A stretch of 64,000 nt of DNA from Streptomyces sp. 1-11 (GCF_007176755.1 NZ_BJTV01000001.1:682001-746000), one strand, 5' to 3'. Counted from the stretch's first letter, positions 9,561-19,034 are shown. Translations and numbers: made by a program. The notes: generated by a model not told the origin, from the sequence alone.

Positions 9561-10073
9561 TCAGCGCTTGCTGTACTGCGGGGCCTTGCGGGCCTTCTTC
9601 AGACCGGCCTTCTTGCGCTCGACCGCACGGTCGTCGCGCTTGAGGAAGCCGGCCTTCTTCAGCGGGCCGCGGTTGTTGTCGACGTCGGCCTCGTTCAGCG
9701 CACGGGCGACACCGAGACGGAGCGCACCGGCCTGACCGGAGACGCCGCCACCCGCGATACGGGCGATGACGTCGTAGCGGCCCTCGAGCTCGAGCACCTT
9801 GAAGGGCTCGTTGACTTCCTGCTGGTGCACCTTGTTCGGGAAGTAGTCCTCGAGGGTGCGACCGTTGATCTTCCACTTGCCGGTGCCCGGGACGATCCGG
9901 ACGCGGGCGATGGCGTTCTTGCGGCGGCCCAGACCGGCGGCCGGCTGGGGCTCGCCGAAGCGGGAGGCCATGGACTCCGAGGTGTACTCGCCCTCGACGG
10001 GGACCTCGGACTCGGTGGTGTAGCTGTCGATGTCAAGCTCTTCGAGCGGCTGCTCGGCAGTGGTCTCGGCCAC
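9561..10073 (-). CDS. rpsI: 30S ribosomal protein S9
   Basis: A 170-residue S9 that contacts the head of the 30S subunit. Its C-terminal tail, ending KAPQYSKR, reaches toward P-site tRNA. The conserved core [19 protein letters not shown] is present. The first ~45 residues form an acidic extension ([20 protein letters not shown]) typical of actinobacteria. It lies 42 bp downstream of rplM in the same operon and is followed by a strong terminator. Confidence 0.98.
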   Translation of the reverse strand: MAETTAEQPLEELDIDSYTTESEVPVEGEYTSESMASRFGEPQPAAGLGRRKNAIARVRIVPGTGKWKINGRTLEDYFPNKVHQQEVNEPFKVLELEGRYDVIARIAGGGVSGQAGALRLGVARALNEADVDNNRGPLKKAGFLKRDDRAVERKKAGLKKARKAPQYSKR

Positions 10074-10115
10074 GATTCTCCTCAGATTCTCTTCAGTCTT
10101 AGGGGGTGGCCGGAC

Positions 10116-10559
10116 TTACTGCGCGACCTGGGTGATCTCGAACGGCACCGGCTGCTGGGCAGCGTGCGGGTGCTGGTCACCCTTGTAGACCTTCAGCTTC
10201 GAGAGCATCTGACGGCCCAGGGAGTTCTTGGGGAGCATGCCCTTGACGGCCTTCTCGATGGCCTTCTCCGGGTTCTTGTCCAGCAGCTCGTCGTAGCGGA
10301 CGGAGCGCAGACCACCCGGGTAGCCGGAGTGGCGGTACGCCATCTTCTGCGTCCGCTTGTTGCCGGAGAGGTGCACCTTGTCGGCGTTGATGACGATGAC
10401 GAAGTCACCAGCGTCGACGTGCGGGGCGTAGATCGGCTTGTGCTTACCCCGGAGGAGGGTCGCCGCAGTGGTGGCGAGACGGCCCAGGACAACGTCCTGA
10501 GCGTCGATGACGTGCCACTGGCGCGTCACATCGCCGGGCTTGGGGCTGTACGTACGCAC
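10116..10559 (-). CDS. rplM: 50S ribosomal protein L13
   Basis: A 147-residue L13, an early assembly protein of the large subunit. The GTG at 10559 gives [15 protein letters not shown], the family N-terminus. The open frame runs further up to 10730, but those residues resemble nothing. The ribosome binding site is weak (gaagg, about 12 bases upstream). First gene of the rplM-rpsI operon, with its promoter in the 291-bp divergent region to the right. Confidence 0.97.
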   Translation of the reverse strand: MRTYSPKPGDVTRQWHVIDAQDVVLGRLATTAATLLRGKHKPIYAPHVDAGDFVIVINADKVHLSGNKRTQKMAYRHSGYPGGLRSVRYDELLDKNPEKAIEKAVKGMLPKNSLGRQMLSKLKVYKGDQHPHAAQQPVPFEITQVAQ

Positions 10560-10850
10560 GGTTCGTAGCCTTCGCTTCGAGTGAATGGTCCTAAACAAGG
10601 TCACCGAAACGATCACGACAGCCTGGACCGCACGGCGGCGACGCATACCGCGTACGTGGGGTCGCTGGTCATCGGCCCGGTGGACCGGTGTAAGGGCCCG
10701 TCCCGTGAGAATGAGCAAGCCAATACACAACGAAGAAGCAGGTTACCTGTACGCCCCCGGACGGGTCAAAACGAGGCATGCCGACGGACAAAGGCGGCAT
10801 GCCGCCGCTCGCGCTCCAGTATCCCCCGCCCCACGTCTAAGATGCGCCCC
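10560..10850. other. Divergent control region between rplM and a membrane-protein gene
   Basis: Non-coding. It should contain the rplM promoter and leader on the minus strand and the promoter of the plus-strand gene at 10851. On the plus strand I see TAAGAT at 10838-10843, seven bases before the ATG, and two copies of GGCATGCC at 10775-10782 and 10796-10803. I could not pick a convincing rplM promoter. Confidence 0.5.
10775..10850 (+). promoter_or_regulatory. Putative leaderless promoter with paired GGCATGCC palindromes
   Basis: The -10-like TAAGAT (10838-10843) is followed by seven bases and then the ATG at 10851, and there is no Shine-Dalgarno sequence. Two perfect 8-bp palindromes GGCATGCC lie 21 bp apart (10775 and 10796), upstream of the -35 position. 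That spacing puts them on the same face of the helix, as expected for a regulator binding as paired dimers. No canonical -35 is visible. Confidence 0.4.
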
Positions 10851-11732
10851 ATGAGTTACGGGCAGGGGGGACCCCAGTCTCAGTGGGATCCCTGGAAACC
10901 TAATTCCCAGCAGCCCTGGAACAGCGGCGGTGACGACGGAACCCCCGACTGGGCCGCGCTCGCCGAGGCCTCCGAGACGCGGAACAAGCGTCGCCGGCTG
11001 CTGTTCATCGCCGGCGGCGCCCTCGCCACGATCGGCGTGGGCACGGCCGTCGCCATGGCGGTGGTCTCCGCGAACGGCGACGACAGCGCCTCCGGCAAAC
11101 CCACCGACCTGCCACCCAGCGCCTCGCTGCCCGGCGGCACCGCCACGGCTCCGTCCTTCGCGCCCACCAGCGCACCGCCGCCGCTGGACCCGAAGGACTT
11201 CATAGCCAGCGCCAAGAAGGACACCGCCCCGCTGAGCCCGGAGACGCTGTTCCCGGGCACCCAGCTCACCATGGGCGAGACGGTGTACAAGAAGGGCGCC
11301 ACCGCCGACACCACCGACTGCGCCTCGGCCGCCGGCGGCAACCTGCCGAAGATCCTCACCGCCAACGGCTGCACCCGGCTCATGCGCGTGAGCTACCTCA
11401 ACGGCGGCATCGCCGTCACCGTCGGGGTCGCGGTCTTCGACGACGAGGCGCTGGCCGCCAAGGTCAAGTCCCAGGCGGGCAGCAAGAAGAGCCTGGTGAG
11501 CGCGCTGGCGGGCAAGGGCGTCAAGAACTTCTGCGACTCCGCGATCTGCCGGACGACCACGAACTCCTACGGCCGCTACGCCTACTTCACGATCAGCGGC
11601 TTCACCGACGGCAAGAACGTCACCACCAAGGACACCAAGGTGTTCCGCACCGGCGACGACCTGGCCCAGTTCACCGTCAACCAGATCCACCGCCGCGGCC
11701 AGGCGCAGGCCTCCGCGGCGGCGAACCGGTAG
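10851..11732 (+). CDS. Single-span membrane protein of unknown function
   Basis: 293 residues. The cytoplasmic N-terminus is rich in Gln, Trp and Pro (QSQWDPWKPNSQQPW). The basic stretch NKRRR precedes one membrane segment at about residues 50-73, then a Pro/Ser/Thr-rich spacer and an extracellular domain of about 190 residues. Four cysteines (TTDCAS, NGCTRL, NFCDSAICR) could form two disulfides. I do not recognise the domain. ATG 10851 is chosen over an ATG nine bases upstream because of the leaderless -10 spacing. Its stop lies one base from the convergent truA stop. Confidence 0.8.
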   Translation: MSYGQGGPQSQWDPWKPNSQQPWNSGGDDGTPDWAALAEASETRNKRRRLLFIAGGALATIGVGTAVAMAVVSANGDDSASGKPTDLPPSASLPGGTATAPSFAPTSAPPPLDPKDFIASAKKDTAPLSPETLFPGTQLTMGETVYKKGATADTTDCASAAGGNLPKILTANGCTRLMRVSYLNGGIAVTVGVAVFDDEALAAKVKSQAGSKKSLVSALAGKGVKNFCDSAICRTTTNSYGRYAYFTISGFTDGKNVTTKDTKVFRTGDDLAQFTVNQIHRRGQAQASAAANR

Positions 11733-11733
11733 C

Positions 11734-12588
11734 TCAGCAGCACCCCGCCGACGGAAGCGACCGCTTGTTCCGGGCCTCCTTGTTCCGGGCGGCGAGCAGC
11801 TCGTCGGCGGGGTAGCCGACCTCCTCCAGGGTCAGCCCGTGCGGCCGGACGACGTGTACCGCGCTGTCCCGCACCCCCGCGGCCAGCACCTTCCCCGGCC
11901 ACTCCGGCCCCCGGTGCCCGTCCCCGACGAACAGCAGCGCGCCGATCAGCGAGCGCACCATGTTGTGGCAGAAGGCGTCGGCCCGCACGGTGGCCGTGAC
12001 GACCCCGTCCGCACCGCGCGCCAGGCTCAGCTCCTGGAGCGTGCGGATCGTGGTCGCGCCCTCGCGCCGCTTGCAGTAGGCGGCGAAGTCGTGCTCGCCG
12101 ACGAGCGCCCGCGCGGCCTCGTTCATCGCGTCCACGTCGAGCGGCCAGTCGTGCCAGAGGACGTGCCCCCGCAGCAGGGGGTCCACCCCGCCGGGGTTGT
12201 CGGTGACACGGTAGGCGTAGCGCCGCCAGACGGCCGAGAAGCGGGCGTTGAACCCGGCCGGGGCCTCGGCCAGCCGCCACACCCGGACGTCCTTGGACAG
12301 CCGCCCGGCGAGCCGCTTCAGCAGCTTCTCCCGGTGCTCGGCCCACAGTTCGGCGGGCAGGTCGACGTGCGCGACCTGGCCGCGCGCGTGCACTCCGGCG
12401 TCCGTCCGGCCGGCCACGGTCAGCTCGTACGTCTCCTTCGACCGCGTCACGGTGCGCAGGGCGTCCTCGATCTCCCCCTGCACGGTCCGCCTGCCGCCGG
12501 CCTGCTTGGCCCAGCCGTGGAAGTCGGTGCCGTCGTAGGAGAGGTCGAGACGGATGCGCACGTGCCCGGGCTGTACTTCGTCACTCAC
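11734..12588 (-). CDS. truA: tRNA pseudouridine(38-40) synthase
   Basis: A 284-residue enzyme that isomerises uridines 38-40 in the anticodon arm of many tRNAs. The catalytic aspartate lies in [16 protein letters not shown], and the N-terminal [13 protein letters not shown] is typical. The GTG at 12588 is preceded by GAGGATTCCT. It is the last gene after rpoA-rplQ on the minus strand, separated from rplQ by a hairpin terminator, and ends one base from the convergent membrane-protein gene. A short Cys-Cys tail (PSAGCC) ends the protein. Confidence 0.97.
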   Translation of the reverse strand: MSDEVQPGHVRIRLDLSYDGTDFHGWAKQAGGRRTVQGEIEDALRTVTRSKETYELTVAGRTDAGVHARGQVAHVDLPAELWAEHREKLLKRLAGRLSKDVRVWRLAEAPAGFNARFSAVWRRYAYRVTDNPGGVDPLLRGHVLWHDWPLDVDAMNEAARALVGEHDFAAYCKRREGATTIRTLQELSLARGADGVVTATVRADAFCHNMVRSLIGALLFVGDGHRGPEWPGKVLAAGVRDSAVHVVRPHGLTLEEVGYPADELLAARNKEARNKRSLPSAGCC

Positions 12589-12612
12589 ACAGGAATCCTC
12601 TCAAGTACGCGA

Positions 12613-12644
12613 AAGCGGGCCCGCCCCGGAGGGCGGACCCGCTT
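12613..12644 (-). terminator. Terminator between rplQ and truA
   Basis: A 14-bp stem with one mismatch (aagcgggcccgccc / gggcggacccgctt) around the loop cgga, 18 bp past the rplQ stop. It probably ends or attenuates the alpha operon ahead of truA. Confidence 0.75.
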
Positions 12645-12662
12645 CCCGCTTCAGGCAGGGCC

Positions 12663-13157
12663 TCAGGCGTCCTTGGACTCCTCGGCGGCGGCCTCCTCGG
12701 CCGGAGCCTCGGTGGTCTCCTGCGCCTTGGCCTCGTCCGACTCCTTGACCGCACGCTTGGTGGCGGCCTCGGCCTCGCCCACGGCCTTCTGCTGCACCGT
12801 CAGCGCCTCGACCAGCTCGATGACGGCCATGGGCGCGTTGTCGCCACGGCGGTTACCGATCTTGGTGATGCGGGTGTAGCCACCCGGACGGTTCTCGTAG
12901 CGCGGGCCGATCTCGGTGAAGAGCGTGTGGACGATGCTCTTGTCCGTGATCACCTGGAGCACCTGACGGCGGTTGTGAAGGTCGCCCTTCTTCGCCTTGG
13001 TGACCAGACGCTCGGCGTACGGGCGCAGGCGGCGGGCCTTCGCCTCGGTGGTGGTGATGCGGCCGTGCTCGAAGAGGCTCTTCGCCAGGTTGGCGAGGAG
13101 GAGCTTCTCGTGCGCGGCGCTGCCGCCCAGACGGGCACCCTTGGTGGGCTTCGGCAT
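12663..13157 (-). CDS. rplQ: 50S ribosomal protein L17
   Basis: A 164-residue L17. Residues 1-120 carry the conserved core ([37 protein letters not shown]). The last ~45 residues form an Ala/Glu-rich acidic tail ([15 protein letters not shown]) that the roughly 120-residue bacterial average lacks. It lies 191 bp downstream of rpoA in the same direction. Confidence 0.97.
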   Translation of the reverse strand: MPKPTKGARLGGSAAHEKLLLANLAKSLFEHGRITTTEAKARRLRPYAERLVTKAKKGDLHNRRQVLQVITDKSIVHTLFTEIGPRYENRPGGYTRITKIGNRRGDNAPMAVIELVEALTVQQKAVGEAEAATKRAVKESDEAKAQETTEAPAEEAAAEESKDA

Positions 13158-13348
13158 GGTTCTTCTCCTGTGTGTCTGCCCCGGCCGTATCAGGTACCGA
13201 AGTCAGTATCCGAGCAGACGGTCGTCTGTCGGAGATCCGGGGTTCACGTTCGACCCCGGAGGGTCCGCGCCCCCGAAGGGGCGCGGGGAACTGCGCGACC
13301 AGCCACAGCGGGCCGGCAGCCGCAGAACCGGGCCTCCTCGCGGAGCGC
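13158..13348. repeat. rpoA-rplQ spacer with a dispersed Streptomyces repeat
   Basis: The segment at about 13266-13325 reads cgcgcccccgaaggggcgcg followed by gggaactgcgcgaccagcca. I recognise this hairpin-plus-GGGAACTGCGCGACCAGCC word as a very common intergenic repeat in Streptomyces genomes. No gene is present. The hairpin could influence the mRNA between rpoA and rplQ. Confidence 0.7.
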
Positions 13349-14371
13349 TCAGTACTGCTCGGTCTCCACGAAGCCCGCGTCCGCGTCGTCGTCCGCGCCG
13401 AACGCGTCAGCCGCCGCGGTGGGGTCGAACCCGGGGGGCGAGTCCTTCAGGGCCAGGCCCATACCCGCCAGCTTCGCCTTGACCTCGTCGATGGACTTCG
13501 CACCGAAGTTGCGGATGTCCAGCAGGTCGGCCTCCGAGCGGGCGACGAGCTCACCCACGGAGTGGATGCCCTCGCGCTTGAGGCAGTTGTACGACCGAAC
13601 GGTGAGCTCGAGCTCCTCGATCGGCAGCGCCAGGTCGGCGGCCAGGGCGGCGTCCGTCGGGGACGGGCCCATGTCGATGCCCTCGGCGTCGATGTTCAGC
13701 TCGCGGGCGAGACCGAACAGCTCGACCAGGGTCTTGCCCGCGGAGGCCATGGCGTCACGGGGACGCATCGCCTGCTTGGTCTCGACGTCGACGATCAGCT
13801 TGTCGAAGTCGGTGCGCTGCTCGACACGGGTGGCCTCGACCTTGTACGTGACCTTGAGCACCGGCGAGTAGATGGAGTCGACCGGGATACGGCCGATCTC
13901 CTGGCCCACCTGCTTGTTCTGCACGGCGGAGACGTAGCCGCGACCGCGCTCGACGGTCAGCTCCATCTCCAGCTTGCCCTTGCCGTTGAGCGTGGCGAGG
14001 ACGAGGTCGGGGTTGTGCACCTCGACACCGGCCGGGGGCGCGATGTCGGCGGCGGTGACCAGACCCGGGCCCTGCTTGCGCAGGTACATCACGACCGGCT
14101 CGTCGTGCTCCGAGGAGACCACGAGCTGCTTGATGTTGAGGATCAGGTCGGTGACGTCCTCCTTGACGCCCGGCACGGTGGTGAACTCGTGCAGGACGCC
14201 GTCGATGCGGATGCTGGTGACAGCGGCACCGGGGATCGACGACAGGAGGGTGCGGCGGAGCGAGTTGCCGAGGGTGTAGCCGAAGCCCGGCTCCAGCGGC
14301 TCGATCACGAACCGGGAGCGGAACTCGTCGACGACCTCTTCGGTCAACGAGGGACGCTGAGCGATCAGCAT
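13349..14371 (-). CDS. rpoA: DNA-directed RNA polymerase alpha subunit
   Basis: A 340-residue alpha subunit, the dimeric assembly platform of RNA polymerase. The N-terminal dimerisation domain (about 1-230) includes [20 protein letters not shown]. The C-terminal domain, which contacts UP elements and activators, begins near residue 255 ([19 protein letters not shown]). The C-terminus is acidic ([12 protein letters not shown]). ATG at 14371. It follows rpsK after 145 bp containing a hairpin, and rplQ follows it. Confidence 0.98.
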   Translation of the reverse strand: MLIAQRPSLTEEVVDEFRSRFVIEPLEPGFGYTLGNSLRRTLLSSIPGAAVTSIRIDGVLHEFTTVPGVKEDVTDLILNIKQLVVSSEHDEPVVMYLRKQGPGLVTAADIAPPAGVEVHNPDLVLATLNGKGKLEMELTVERGRGYVSAVQNKQVGQEIGRIPVDSIYSPVLKVTYKVEATRVEQRTDFDKLIVDVETKQAMRPRDAMASAGKTLVELFGLARELNIDAEGIDMGPSPTDAALAADLALPIEELELTVRSYNCLKREGIHSVGELVARSEADLLDIRNFGAKSIDEVKAKLAGMGLALKDSPPGFDPTAAADAFGADDDADAGFVETEQY

Positions 14372-14460
14372 GTGTGGATCAGATCCTTCTTTCGTGGACG
14401 CCCGCTATTTGACGCCCGACGGAAACCGCACCCGTGGAAAGTGCGGGTACTGCAAGGGTA

Positions 14461-14495
14461 CGGGCGGTACGCCCCTTACGGAGCAGTACCGCCCG
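14461..14495 (-). promoter_or_regulatory. Hairpin between rpsK and rpoA
   Basis: A perfect 10-bp stem (cgggcggtac / gtaccgcccg) with a 15-nt loop lies between the rpsK stop and the rpoA start. There is no T-run, so it is more likely an RNA-processing or attenuation structure than a full terminator. Confidence 0.55.
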
Positions 14496-14516
14496 GACCC
14501 TGAGAGCGGCCTGGCC

Positions 14517-14921
14517 TCAGACGCGGCGGCGCTTCGGCGGGCGGCAGCCGTTGTGCGGGGTCGGGGTGACGTCCTGGATGGAGCCGACCTCGAGGCCCGT
14601 GGCCTGCAGGGAGCGGATCGCGGTCTCACGACCGGAGCCCGGGCCCTTGACGAACACGTCGACCTTGCGCATGCCGTGCTCCTGGGCGCGGCGGGCGGCC
14701 GACTCGGCGGCCATCTGCGCGGCGAACGGCGTGGACTTCCGGGAGCCCTTGAAGCCGACGTGGCCGGCGGAGGCCCAGGAGATCACGTTGCCCGACGGGT
14801 CCGTGATGGAGACGATCGTGTTGTTGAACGTGCTCTTGATGTGCGCGTGGCCGTGAGCGACGTTCTTCTTTTCCTTGCGGCGCACCTTCTTGGCAGCGCC
14901 CTGACGACCCTTGGGGGGCAT
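14517..14921 (-). CDS. rpsK: 30S ribosomal protein S11
   Basis: A 134-residue S11 of the 30S platform, near the Shine-Dalgarno helix. The conserved stretches [19 protein letters not shown] and [18 protein letters not shown] are present. ATG at 14921. It lies 70 bp downstream of rpsM and upstream of rpoA in the alpha operon. Confidence 0.98.
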   Translation of the reverse strand: MPPKGRQGAAKKVRRKEKKNVAHGHAHIKSTFNNTIVSITDPSGNVISWASAGHVGFKGSRKSTPFAAQMAAESAARRAQEHGMRKVDVFVKGPGSGRETAIRSLQATGLEVGSIQDVTPTPHNGCRPPKRRRV

Positions 14922-14991
14922 CTACAAACTCCTACGGGGAGGTGGTCGGTCCTACAGCGAAGACCGCTGATGAAGCGTTGTCCGCTGAGGA

Positions 14992-15372
14992 CTACTTCTT
15001 GCCCGGCTTCTTCTTGCCGGCGATGGCGCGACGCGGGCCCTTGCGGGTGCGGGCGTTCGTGCTGGTGCGCTGACCGCGGACGGGCAGGCCGCGACGGTGA
15101 CGGAGACCCTGGTAGCAGCCGATCTCGACCTTGCGGCGGATGTCGGCCTGGATCTCGCGACGGAGGTCACCCTCGGTCTTGATGTTGCTGTCGACGTACT
15201 CGCGGATCGCGACCAGCTGCTCTTCGGTCAGGTCACGGACGCGGGTGTTCGGGTCGATACCGGTCTCGGCCAGCGTCTGCTGGGAGAGCGTCCGGCCGAT
15301 GCCGAACACGTAGGTGAGGGCGACCTCCACGCGCTTTTCGCGCGGGATGTCAACACCGGAAACGCGTGCCAT
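14992..15372 (-). CDS. rpsM: 30S ribosomal protein S13
   Basis: A 126-residue S13 of the 30S head, which forms bridges to the 50S subunit and touches P-site tRNA. It starts [19 protein letters not shown] and ends with a basic tail ([12 protein letters not shown]). The motif [13 protein letters not shown] is intact. It lies 191 bp downstream of rpmJ, with two hairpins in the spacer. Confidence 0.98.
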   Translation of the reverse strand: MARVSGVDIPREKRVEVALTYVFGIGRTLSQQTLAETGIDPNTRVRDLTEEQLVAIREYVDSNIKTEGDLRREIQADIRRKVEIGCYQGLRHRRGLPVRGQRTSTNARTRKGPRRAIAGKKKPGKK

Positions 15373-15427
15373 TCAATGGCTCCTGGTGAATCTTCGGAGG
15401 TCTTCCACAGAACCGGCTCCCCGTCCG

Positions 15428-15469
15428 CCGTACCAGGTACGGACCAGGTCCCCGGCCTCCGAACCGGGG
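15428..15469 (-). promoter_or_regulatory. Two hairpins in the rpmJ-rpsM spacer
   Basis: The first is ccgtacc-a-ggtacgg at 15428-15442, a near-perfect palindrome. The second is a 6-bp ccccgg/ccgggg stem with an 8-nt loop at 15450-15469. They lie upstream of rpsM and may form a leader or processing structure. Their role is not known. Confidence 0.45.
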
Positions 15470-15563
15470 GTGTCGAGCCGCATGGACTCGGGCTCTGCGT
15501 ATGAACAAATTCAGCTTGCGTCGCGCGAAACTCTGCGATGGATGCAGAGGGATCGGTCGTGCG

Positions 15564-15677
15564 TCAGCCCTGGCGCTGCTTGTGGCGCGGGTTCTCGCAG
15601 ATGACCATGACCCGACCGTGACGGCGGATCACCCTGCACTTGTCGCAGATCTTCTTGACGCTCGGCTTGACCTTCAT
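15564..15677 (-). CDS. rpmJ: 50S ribosomal protein L36 (zinc-binding type)
   Basis: A 37-residue protein, [20 protein letters not shown] onward, with the zinc ligands C11, C14, C27 and H32 all kept. The ATG at 15677 is chosen because it gives the standard length; the open frame continues upstream without conservation. It sits between infA and rpsM in the usual order. Confidence 0.97.
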   Translation of the reverse strand: MKVKPSVKKICDKCRVIRRHGRVMVICENPRHKQRQG

Positions 15678-15735
15678 TGGTGAGGTTCTCCGGGTCAGTG
15701 CCATCGCTCCGGGAGGCCCGGGGCTCGGGCAAGAT

Positions 15736-15957
15736 CTACTTGTACCGGTAGACGATCCGGCCACGCGTCAGGTCGTACGGAGACAGCTCCACCACGACCC
15801 GGTCGTCAGGGAGGATGCGGATGTAGTGCATACGCATCTTGCCGCTGATGTGTGCCAGGACCTGGTGGCCGTTCTGGAGCTCGACCTTGAACATGGCGTT
15901 CGGCAGAGACTCGACGACAGTGCCCTCGATCTCGATGGCACCTTGCTTCTTGGCCAC
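15736..15957 (-). CDS. infA: Translation initiation factor IF-1
   Basis: A 73-residue OB-fold factor that blocks the A site during initiation. It starts at GTG 15957 ([16 protein letters not shown]), with gaaggg about 9 bases upstream. The core [20 protein letters not shown] is intact. The frame is open further upstream, but that part does not match the family. It lies 162 bp downstream of map and 58 bp upstream of rpmJ. Confidence 0.97.
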   Translation of the reverse strand: MAKKQGAIEIEGTVVESLPNAMFKVELQNGHQVLAHISGKMRMHYIRILPDDRVVVELSPYDLTRGRIVYRYK

Positions 15958-16119
15958 GCTTCGCCCTTCGAATCGACTACCTTGATCGACTCTCTCGCTC
16001 ACCCTAAGGGCGAGAGGCGAGCGCATGAGGACATGCGGGTGCACGAGAGCCGACGAGTCAGTCTACGTCAGCGCACCCGGAAAAACGAATCGAGAAAGTC
16101 TGCCCCGTGCGGGTGGTCC

Positions 16120-16956
16120 CTATGCAAGGGGATCCGGCGCGGCCGTGATCCCGTGCTCCGCCAGCTTGGCCCTGCCGCCGTCGACGGCCGTCAGCACCAG
16201 GGGGCCCTGGTCGGTCAGCGCGACCGAGTGCTCCCAGTGGGAGGACCAGGTGCCGTCGGTGGTGATGACGGTCCAGTCGTCCGAGAGGACCTCGGTGCGG
16301 GGGGTGCCGAGGGAGACCATGGGCTCGATGGCGAGGCAGAAGCCGGGGATCAGCTTGGGGCCCTTGCCGCGGCGGCGGTCGACGTAGTTCAGCAGGTGCG
16401 GGTCCATGTGCATCTCGGTGCCGATGCCGTGGCCGCCGTAGTCCTCGATGATCCCGTACTTGCCGCCGCCGGGCTTCGGCTGGCGGCGGATGTAGGTCTC
16501 GATGGCGCGGGAGACGTCGACCAGCCGGTTGCCCTGCTTCATCGCGGCGATGCCGGCCCACATCGACTCCTCCGTCACCCGGGAGAGCTCGACCAGCTCC
16601 GGGGCGTGACCGGAGCCCACGAAGGCCGTGTAGGCGGCGTCGCCGTGCCAGCCGTCGACGATCGCGCCGCAGTCGATGGAGATGATGTCGCCGTCCTTGA
16701 GGACGACGTCGTCGGACGGGATGCCGTGGACGACCACGTCGTTCACCGAGGTGCAGATGGTCGCGGGGAACCCGCCGTAGCCGAGGAAGTTCGACTTGGC
16801 GCCGTGCTCGGCGAGCACCTTGCGGGCGACCTCGTCCAGGTCCCTGGTGCTGGCGCCGGGGACCGCGGCCTCACGGGTCGCCGCGTGGATGGCGGCGACG
16901 ACCAGCCCCGCCGCTCGCATCTTGGCGATCTGCTCGGGGCTCTTGATCTGCACCAT
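16120..16956 (-). CDS. map: Methionine aminopeptidase, type I
   Basis: A 278-residue metalloprotease that removes the initiator methionine from nascent proteins. The metal ligands are visible in order: D in IDCGAIVDG, D in GDAAYTAF, H in YGGHGIGTEMH, E in AIEPMVSLG, and E in SSHWEHSVAL. ATG at 16956. It lies between adk and infA, the standard spc-operon tail arrangement, and a hairpin separates it from adk. Confidence 0.97.
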   Translation of the reverse strand: MVQIKSPEQIAKMRAAGLVVAAIHAATREAAVPGASTRDLDEVARKVLAEHGAKSNFLGYGGFPATICTSVNDVVVHGIPSDDVVLKDGDIISIDCGAIVDGWHGDAAYTAFVGSGHAPELVELSRVTEESMWAGIAAMKQGNRLVDVSRAIETYIRRQPKPGGGKYGIIEDYGGHGIGTEMHMDPHLLNYVDRRRGKGPKLIPGFCLAIEPMVSLGTPRTEVLSDDWTVITTDGTWSSHWEHSVALTDQGPLVLTAVDGGRAKLAEHGITAAPDPLA

Positions 16957-17010
16957 GGGGGCCTGCGCTCTCCGTCACTCACGTCGGCTGGGTTACGTAC
17001 ACAACAGTAC

Positions 17011-17040
17011 GGCCGCGACGCCCCCAAGGGCGCCGCGGCC
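17011..17040 (-). terminator. Hairpin between adk and map
   Basis: A 13-bp stem with one mismatch (ggccgcgacgccc / gggcgccgcggcc) around the loop ccaa, located 15 bp past the adk stop. On the minus strand it is followed by GTACTGTTGTG. It is probably a partial terminator, so map may have its own promoter. Confidence 0.6.
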
Positions 17041-17055
17041 GGAAAGGACCGCGAT

Positions 17056-17721
17056 CTACTTGTTCTCGGCCTTCTCGCGCTTCAGCGCCTCGAGCGCCCG
17101 CTCGGTGATCTCGTCCACCGGGCCCAGCGAGGAGATCGTGCGGACCAGGCCCTGCGACTTGTAGTAGTCGATGATCGGCTCGGTCTGCGTGTGGTAGACC
17201 TCCAGCCGCGTGCGGACGGTCTCCTCGGAGTCGTCGTCGCGCTGGTACAGCTCACCGCCGCAGACGTCGCAGACGCCCTCCTGCTTCGCCGGGCTGTACG
17301 TCACGTGGAAGACGTGGGACGAGTCGTTGCGGCAGATGCGCCGGCCGGCGATCCGCTTGACGACCTCCTCCTCCGGGACCTCCAGGTCCAGGACGGCGTC
17401 CAGCTTGATGTTCTCGGACTCCAGCAGCTCGTCCAGCGCCTCGGCCTGCGAGACGTTCCGCGGGAAGCCGTCCAGCAGGAAGCCGTTCTCCGCGTCGGGC
17501 TGCTCCATGCGGTCCTTGGCCATCGCGATGGTGACCTCGTCGGGTACGAGGTTCCCCGCGTCCATGTAGGACTTCGCGAGCTTGCCCAGCTCGGTCTGCT
17601 GGCTGATGTTTGCGCGGAACAGGTCGCCCGTCGAGATGTGCGGGATGCCCAGCTTCTCGGCGAGTCGGACGGCTTGCGTTCCCTTACCGGCACCCGGCGG
17701 CCCGACGAGGACGATACGCAT
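17056..17721 (-). CDS. adk: Adenylate kinase
   Basis: A 221-residue enzyme that equilibrates ATP + AMP with 2 ADP. The P-loop is GPPGAGKGTQ at residues 7-16. The LID region is of the long type, with a likely metal site (GRRICRNDSSH ... VCDVCGG). The ATG overlaps the secY stop by one base (TGATG), so the two are translationally coupled. Confidence 0.97.
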   Translation of the reverse strand: MRIVLVGPPGAGKGTQAVRLAEKLGIPHISTGDLFRANISQQTELGKLAKSYMDAGNLVPDEVTIAMAKDRMEQPDAENGFLLDGFPRNVSQAEALDELLESENIKLDAVLDLEVPEEEVVKRIAGRRICRNDSSHVFHVTYSPAKQEGVCDVCGGELYQRDDDSEETVRTRLEVYHTQTEPIIDYYKSQGLVRTISSLGPVDEITERALEALKREKAENK

Positions 17722-19034
17722 CAGCGGAGGAACCCTTCGTAATTGCGCTGCTGAAGCTGGCTCTCGATCTGCTTCACCGTCTCGAGTCCGACACCCACGA
17801 TGATGAGGATGCTGGTCCCGCCGAACGGGAAGTTCTGGCTTGCCCCGAAGCCCACCAACGCCATTGTCGGTACGAGAGCGATCAGACCCAGATACAGCGA
17901 ACCCGGCCAGGTGATCCGGTTGAGCACGTAGCTGAGGTACTCAGCGGTCGGTCGGCCAGCCCGGATGCCCGGGATGAAGCCACCATACTTCTTCATGTTG
18001 TCGGCGACTTCCTCGGGGTTGAAGGAGATCGCCACGTAGAAGAACGCGAAGAAAACGATGAGCAAGAAGTACGAAGCGATGTAAATCGGGTGGTCGCCCT
18101 TGGTCAGGTTCTGCTCGACCCAGGTCTTCCAGCCCGACTTGCCCCCCGCGAACTGCGCGATCAGTGCCGGGATGTAGAGCAGCGACGAGGCGAAGATGAC
18201 CGGAATCACACCGGCCTGGTTCACCTTGAGCGGGATGTACGTGGACGTACCGCCGTAGGAGCGGCGGCCGATCATGCGCTTGGCGTACTGCACCGGGATG
18301 CGGCGCTGGGCCTGCTCGACGAAGACCACCAGCGCGACCATGACCAGGCCGACCAGGATGACCGTGCCGAACTCGATCCAGCCGCCGACCAGGGTGCCCT
18401 GCTTCTTGATGGCCCACAGCGCGGACGGGAAGGTCGCCGCGATCGAGATGAACATCAGGATCGACATGCCGTTGCCGATGCCGCGGTCGGTGATCAGCTC
18501 ACCGAGCCACATGACGACGGCGGTGCCGGCGGTCATGCAGATGACCATCGTGATCGTCGTGAAGATGGCCTGGTCGGGAACGATCTGGCCGGCCACGGAG
18601 CAGCTGCCGAACAGGGCGCCGCTGCGCGCGGTGGCGACGAGACCGGTGCCCTGAAGGATGGCGAGCGCCACGGTCAGGTAGCGGGTGTACTGCGTGATCT
18701 TCGCGGTACCCGCCTGACCTTCCTTCTTCAGTGCCTCCAGCCGGGGGATGACCACGGTCAGCAGCTGCAGAATGATGCTCGCCGTGATGTACGGCATGAT
18801 GCCGAGCGCGAAGATCGTGATCTGGAGCAGCGCGCCGCCGCTGAACATGTTGACGAGACCGAACAGGCCCTGGTTGCCGGACGCCTCTTTCACGCACGTC
18901 TGGACGGCCTTGTAGTTGACGCCGGGGATCGGGACGTGGGTACCGACCCGGTAGACCACGATGATGCCCAGCGTGAAGAGCAGCTTCTTGCGCAGGTCGG
19001 GCGTCCTGAACGCCCGGGCGAACGCGGTGAGCAC
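17721..19034 (-). CDS. secY: Protein translocase subunit SecY
   Basis: A 437-residue, ten-span membrane protein that forms the channel of the Sec translocon with SecE (encoded at 58.9 kb). It starts MLTAFARAFRTPDLRKKLLF. The plug/TM2 region (FSGGALLQITIFALGIMPYI) and the cytosolic loop with YAKRMIGRRSYGG are typical. GTG 19034 is preceded by AGGAGGCACC. It lies 233 bp after rplO, with a strong hairpin in the spacer, and overlaps adk. Confidence 0.98.
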   Translation of the reverse strand: MLTAFARAFRTPDLRKKLLFTLGIIVVYRVGTHVPIPGVNYKAVQTCVKEASGNQGLFGLVNMFSGGALLQITIFALGIMPYITASIILQLLTVVIPRLEALKKEGQAGTAKITQYTRYLTVALAILQGTGLVATARSGALFGSCSVAGQIVPDQAIFTTITMVICMTAGTAVVMWLGELITDRGIGNGMSILMFISIAATFPSALWAIKKQGTLVGGWIEFGTVILVGLVMVALVVFVEQAQRRIPVQYAKRMIGRRSYGGTSTYIPLKVNQAGVIPVIFASSLLYIPALIAQFAGGKSGWKTWVEQNLTKGDHPIYIASYFLLIVFFAFFYVAISFNPEEVADNMKKYGGFIPGIRAGRPTAEYLSYVLNRITWPGSLYLGLIALVPTMALVGFGASQNFPFGGTSILIIVGVGLETVKQIESQLQQRNYEGFLR

